64,000 nucleotides of DNA from an uncultured Roseovarius sp. (GTDB taxonomy: Bacteria > Pseudomonadota > Alphaproteobacteria > Rhodobacterales > Rhodobacteraceae): positions 486,366 through 550,365 of the forward strand of contig OX638333.1 in assembly GCA_951812895.1 (NCBI GenBank), written 5' to 3'. Numbering within the stretch: the first letter of the stretch is position 1; each line of letters opens with the position of its first letter. A program made the translations under genes and the position numbers. The notes beneath the pieces were generated by a model. That model was given only the letters and a program-made list of their open reading frames with translations, was not told the origin of the DNA and ran no database searches. This document shows, in pieces, positions 61,747 through 64,000 of the stretch.

Positions 61747-63051
61747 TCACAACGCCGAAAACGCCCTATCCAATCCTTCCGCCACCCGGTCAACATCCTC
61801 CAGCGACAGACACATCGGCGGCACCATCCGCAGACAGGATTGGAACGGGCCGGATTTTGACAGGATCAGACCAAACTCCCGCGTCTGTTCGAAAACTGCC
61901 GATGTGGTCTCCTTATCTGGCTCTTTTGTGCCCCGGTCCTTGACCATTTCAATCGCCAGCATCAGGCCCCTGCCCCGCACGTCACCAATCGCCCCGTGCT
62001 TCGCTTTCAACCCCTGCAAACGCTCCAGCAAAGCACCGCCCACAACGCGCGCGTTTTCCTGCACCTTGTCCTCACGGATCACCTGCAACACCGCGCGCCC
62101 GGCGGCACAGCTTGTCGGGTTGGCGCCGTAAGTATGGAACATGAACTTCTCGGCCATCGGTGCTGCTATCTCTTTGCGTGCCACCACCGCACCCAACGGA
62201 AACCCGTTGCCGATCCCCTTTGCCATCACCACGATATCAGGGATCACGCCATCGGCCTCGAACCCCCACATATTGTCGCCAGTCCGGCCAAAGCCTGATT
62301 GCACCTCATCCGCGATATACAGCCCGCCCGCGGCACGCACCCGTTCTGCCGCACCTGACATGTAGCCGGATGGCATCTCGATGATCCCGCCATAGCCCTG
62401 CACCGATTCCACCAGCATTCCGGCGATGCTGCCCGTGGTGGCCGAGCGGATCGTGGCCTCAATCTCGTCCAGATAGGGCGCAGCCCCCGCATTCTCGCCA
62501 AATATCCCGCGATACTGGTTAGGTTCGGCCACAAAGGCCACGTTGCCTGGCATGCCAGGATGCCGCCATCCGCTGATCCCCGTGGCCGATTGGGCCGAAG
62601 CCGTCGGCCCATGATAGGCCGTGCGCAGCGCCAGCAGGTCAAGATTGCCGGTGTAGGTCCGCGCCATGGTCATCGCCAGATCAATCGCTTCAGACCCTGA
62701 ATTGGTGAAATGCACCACCCAGTCCGGCCCTGCGGGCATCGTCTCGGCCAGCTCTTCGGCCAGATGTGCGGGCGTGGGGTGATAGAACATCGTCGTGCAA
62801 TGGGTCAGTTCCTGCGCCTGCTCTATCGCGGCGGCAACCACCTTGGGATGGGAATGGCCCACTGAAATACAAACATTCATCCCCAGCAGATCAATGTACT
62901 TTCGATCCTCTGCATCCCACAGGTATTGCATCGACCCGCGCTTAAACACCATCGGCTCGGCAAAGGGCACAAACTTGCTTTGGCTCGCTGCGTAATACTT
63001 GTTCCGCCGCGCGGCGGTTGCTTCGATGGACCAGTCCGTTGTCAGTGTCAT
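61747..63051 (-). CDS. Class III PLP aminotransferase (AGXT2/omega type)
   Basis: A 434-residue aminotransferase. VHFTNSGSEAIDLAMTMARTYTG, GLYIADEVQSGFGRTG and the PLP lysine in IVVMAKGIGNGFPLGA. Closest in architecture to alanine-glyoxylate aminotransferase 2 and related omega-amino acid transaminases. ATG 63051 has AGGGA before it. Next to a GcvT-domain demethylase, it may transfer the amino group of a demethylated amine. Confidence 0.9.
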   Translation of the reverse strand: MTLTTDWSIEATAARRNKYYAASQSKFVPFAEPMVFKRGSMQYLWDAEDRKYIDLLGMNVCISVGHSHPKVVAAAIEQAQELTHCTTMFYHPTPAHLAEELAETMPAGPDWVVHFTNSGSEAIDLAMTMARTYTGNLDLLALRTAYHGPTASAQSATGISGWRHPGMPGNVAFVAEPNQYRGIFGENAGAAPYLDEIEATIRSATTGSIAGMLVESVQGYGGIIEMPSGYMSGAAERVRAAGGLYIADEVQSGFGRTGDNMWGFEADGVIPDIVVMAKGIGNGFPLGAVVARKEIAAPMAEKFMFHTYGANPTSCAAGRAVLQVIREDKVQENARVVGGALLERLQGLKAKHGAIGDVRGRGLMLAIEMVKDRGTKEPDKETTSAVFEQTREFGLILSKSGPFQSCLRMVPPMCLSLEDVDRVAEGLDRAFSAL

Positions 63052-63067
63052 GGTGGTGTCCCTCACA

Positions 63068-64000
63068 TCAGGATTTCAGCTTTTCATTGCCCGGGTCATA
63101 GGGCGGTTTATCCAGTATCTCGGCGGAGCGTTTTCGCCCCAGAATGCGCAGGCTCAACCCGTCACGCGCATCCCGCTCGCGCAGATAGGCCAGCGCCAGA
63201 ACCTTGCCGGTCCGGTGGCCATAGGCGCCGGATGTGACCACGCCGACCACACCGTCGCCCTGATAGACAGGATGGGCATAAAACGGATCAACCTCACCGG
63301 GCTCAATCTCCAGCAACACCATATCCCAGGCATCCGCGCCCCGCCGTGCCAGCATCGCATCGCGCCCGGTGAAATCGCGGCCTTCCGGTCGAACCAGATA
63401 GCCAACACCGGATTCCTCGGGGCTGCGTTCCGTGGTCAGATCGCTGCCCCAGCCGCGATAGCCTTTTTCAAGCCTCATAGAATTTGCGGCATAAGCCCCA
63501 TAAAGCCCCACACCATGGGGCGCCCCAGCCTCTTCAAGCGCCAGGAACAGCGCGACAGCATGTTCCGCTGCCACATGCAGCTCCCAGCCCAGCTCGCCCA
63601 CATAAGACACACGCATGGCCCGCACCGGGATACCGGCGATGGCGATCTCGCGAACGCTCAACCAGCTCCCAAGGTCATCCTCCGCAAGGCTACCCAATAT
63701 GTCCCGCGATTTCGGCCCCATCAGGCCGATCACGGCCAGCGCCTCGCAATGATTGGCAATCTCCACGTCAAAGCCAGCCGCATGAGCACGCAGCACATCC
63801 CAGTCCCGCTCTTCTGCCGCCGCCGCGGAGGTAAGGTAGGCATGTGTCTCGCTCAACATCGCCACGGTGAATTCCGATGTCACCCCGCCCGCAGGGGTCA
63901 GTATATGGGTCAACCCCACGCGCCCCACACCCGGCGCGCGATTGGCCCCAAGACTGTCAACAAACGCCCGCGCGCCCGGCCCCGTCACCTCAAATTTCGC
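63068..64000 (-). CDS. Dimethylglycine dehydrogenase-like protein, GcvT part (partial)
   Basis: The frame is open to the right edge, so the N-terminal part (probably an FAD domain) lies outside. The visible 310 residues are a GcvT-type folate domain: FEVTGPGARAFVDSL, LMGPKSRDILGSL, YVGELGWELHVA, SMRLEKGYRGWGSDLT and the C-terminal GVGYLVRPEGRDFTGRD. It matches the C-terminal half of the enzyme at 13079-15526. The GTG at 63988 is internal. Confidence 0.85.
   Translation of the reverse strand, partial: AKFEVTGPGARAFVDSLGANRAPGVGRVGLTHILTPAGGVTSEFTVAMLSETHAYLTSAAAAEERDWDVLRAHAAGFDVEIANHCEALAVIGLMGPKSRDILGSLAEDDLGSWLSVREIAIAGIPVRAMRVSYVGELGWELHVAAEHAVALFLALEEAGAPHGVGLYGAYAANSMRLEKGYRGWGSDLTTERSPEESGVGYLVRPEGRDFTGRDAMLARRGADAWDMVLLEIEPGEVDPFYAHPVYQGDGVVGVVTSGAYGHRTGKVLALAYLRERDARDGLSLRILGRKRSAEILDKPPYDPGNEKLKS

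Noticed and set aside
1-64000. CRISPR array
   Set aside because: No run of regularly spaced identical repeats with unique spacers was seen; the dispersed repeats are long single hairpins.

Overview
The window looks like a chromosomal segment of a marine Rhodobacterales (Roseobacter-group) alphaproteobacterium. I infer this from the gene families (Hsp20 next to DUF1150, divergent hemE/hemC, dimethylglycine-dehydrogenase and MttB-type enzymes, a TRAP transporter, several GMC oxidoreductases), GC-rich coding sequence and GTG/TTG starts with clear Shine-Dalgarno sites. No rRNA, CRISPR array, transposase or prophage was seen. One tRNA, elongator Met (CAT), is present.

Layout. 1-9030: housekeeping genes (end of amn, HU, tdk, FabH-like synthase, a hydroxyacid dehydrogenase-csaA-proC overlap group, YbjN, a GMC oxidoreductase) and a strongly foldable gene-free stretch before tdk. 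9423-18869: a catabolic locus with two EutB-like PLP dehydratases, an EutA-like racemase-fold enzyme, a PhyH dioxygenase and a flavin/folate demethylase under a GntR regulator, divergent from an M20 amidohydrolase and a metal-free M24 hydrolase of the ectoine-hydrolase/creatinase type. It resembles hydroxyectoine catabolism, but eutC and eutE are missing and demethylation is added. 19141-23041: a di-iron hydroxylase divergent from a LysR-CysK-like-glutamine-amidotransferase-like group. 23140-24692: a two-gene module with its own promoter, whose second protein carries the Thr/LSGC/His pattern of CNF1/BLF1-type deamidase toxins and whose first looks like a beta pore-former. 24853-35274: gnd, GST, OYE reductase, argF/argD preceded by a possible arginine-rich leader peptide, and exporters. 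35586-44863: a SerC-SerA-like fusion enzyme, a second GMC oxidoreductase, a complete TRAP transporter and an IclR regulator, with a perfect inverted repeat in the divergent promoter. 45220-57158: conserved core genes (GreA/B, phnM, purEK, hsp20, hemE, hemC, tRNA-Met, aroC). 57298-64000: MttB homologue, LysM protein, a DNA-binding/hydrolase fusion regulator, and an aminotransferase plus GcvT-domain demethylase that runs off the end.

The main non-coding signal is a dispersed family of roughly 170-220 bp long-hairpin repeats (six copies, five in convergent gene pairs). The arms of different copies differ in sequence but keep pairing, so structure appears to be selected. The strongest candidates for something undescribed are the LSGC toxin-like module, the arginine-rich leader upstream of argD, the repeat family and the ectoine-like locus.
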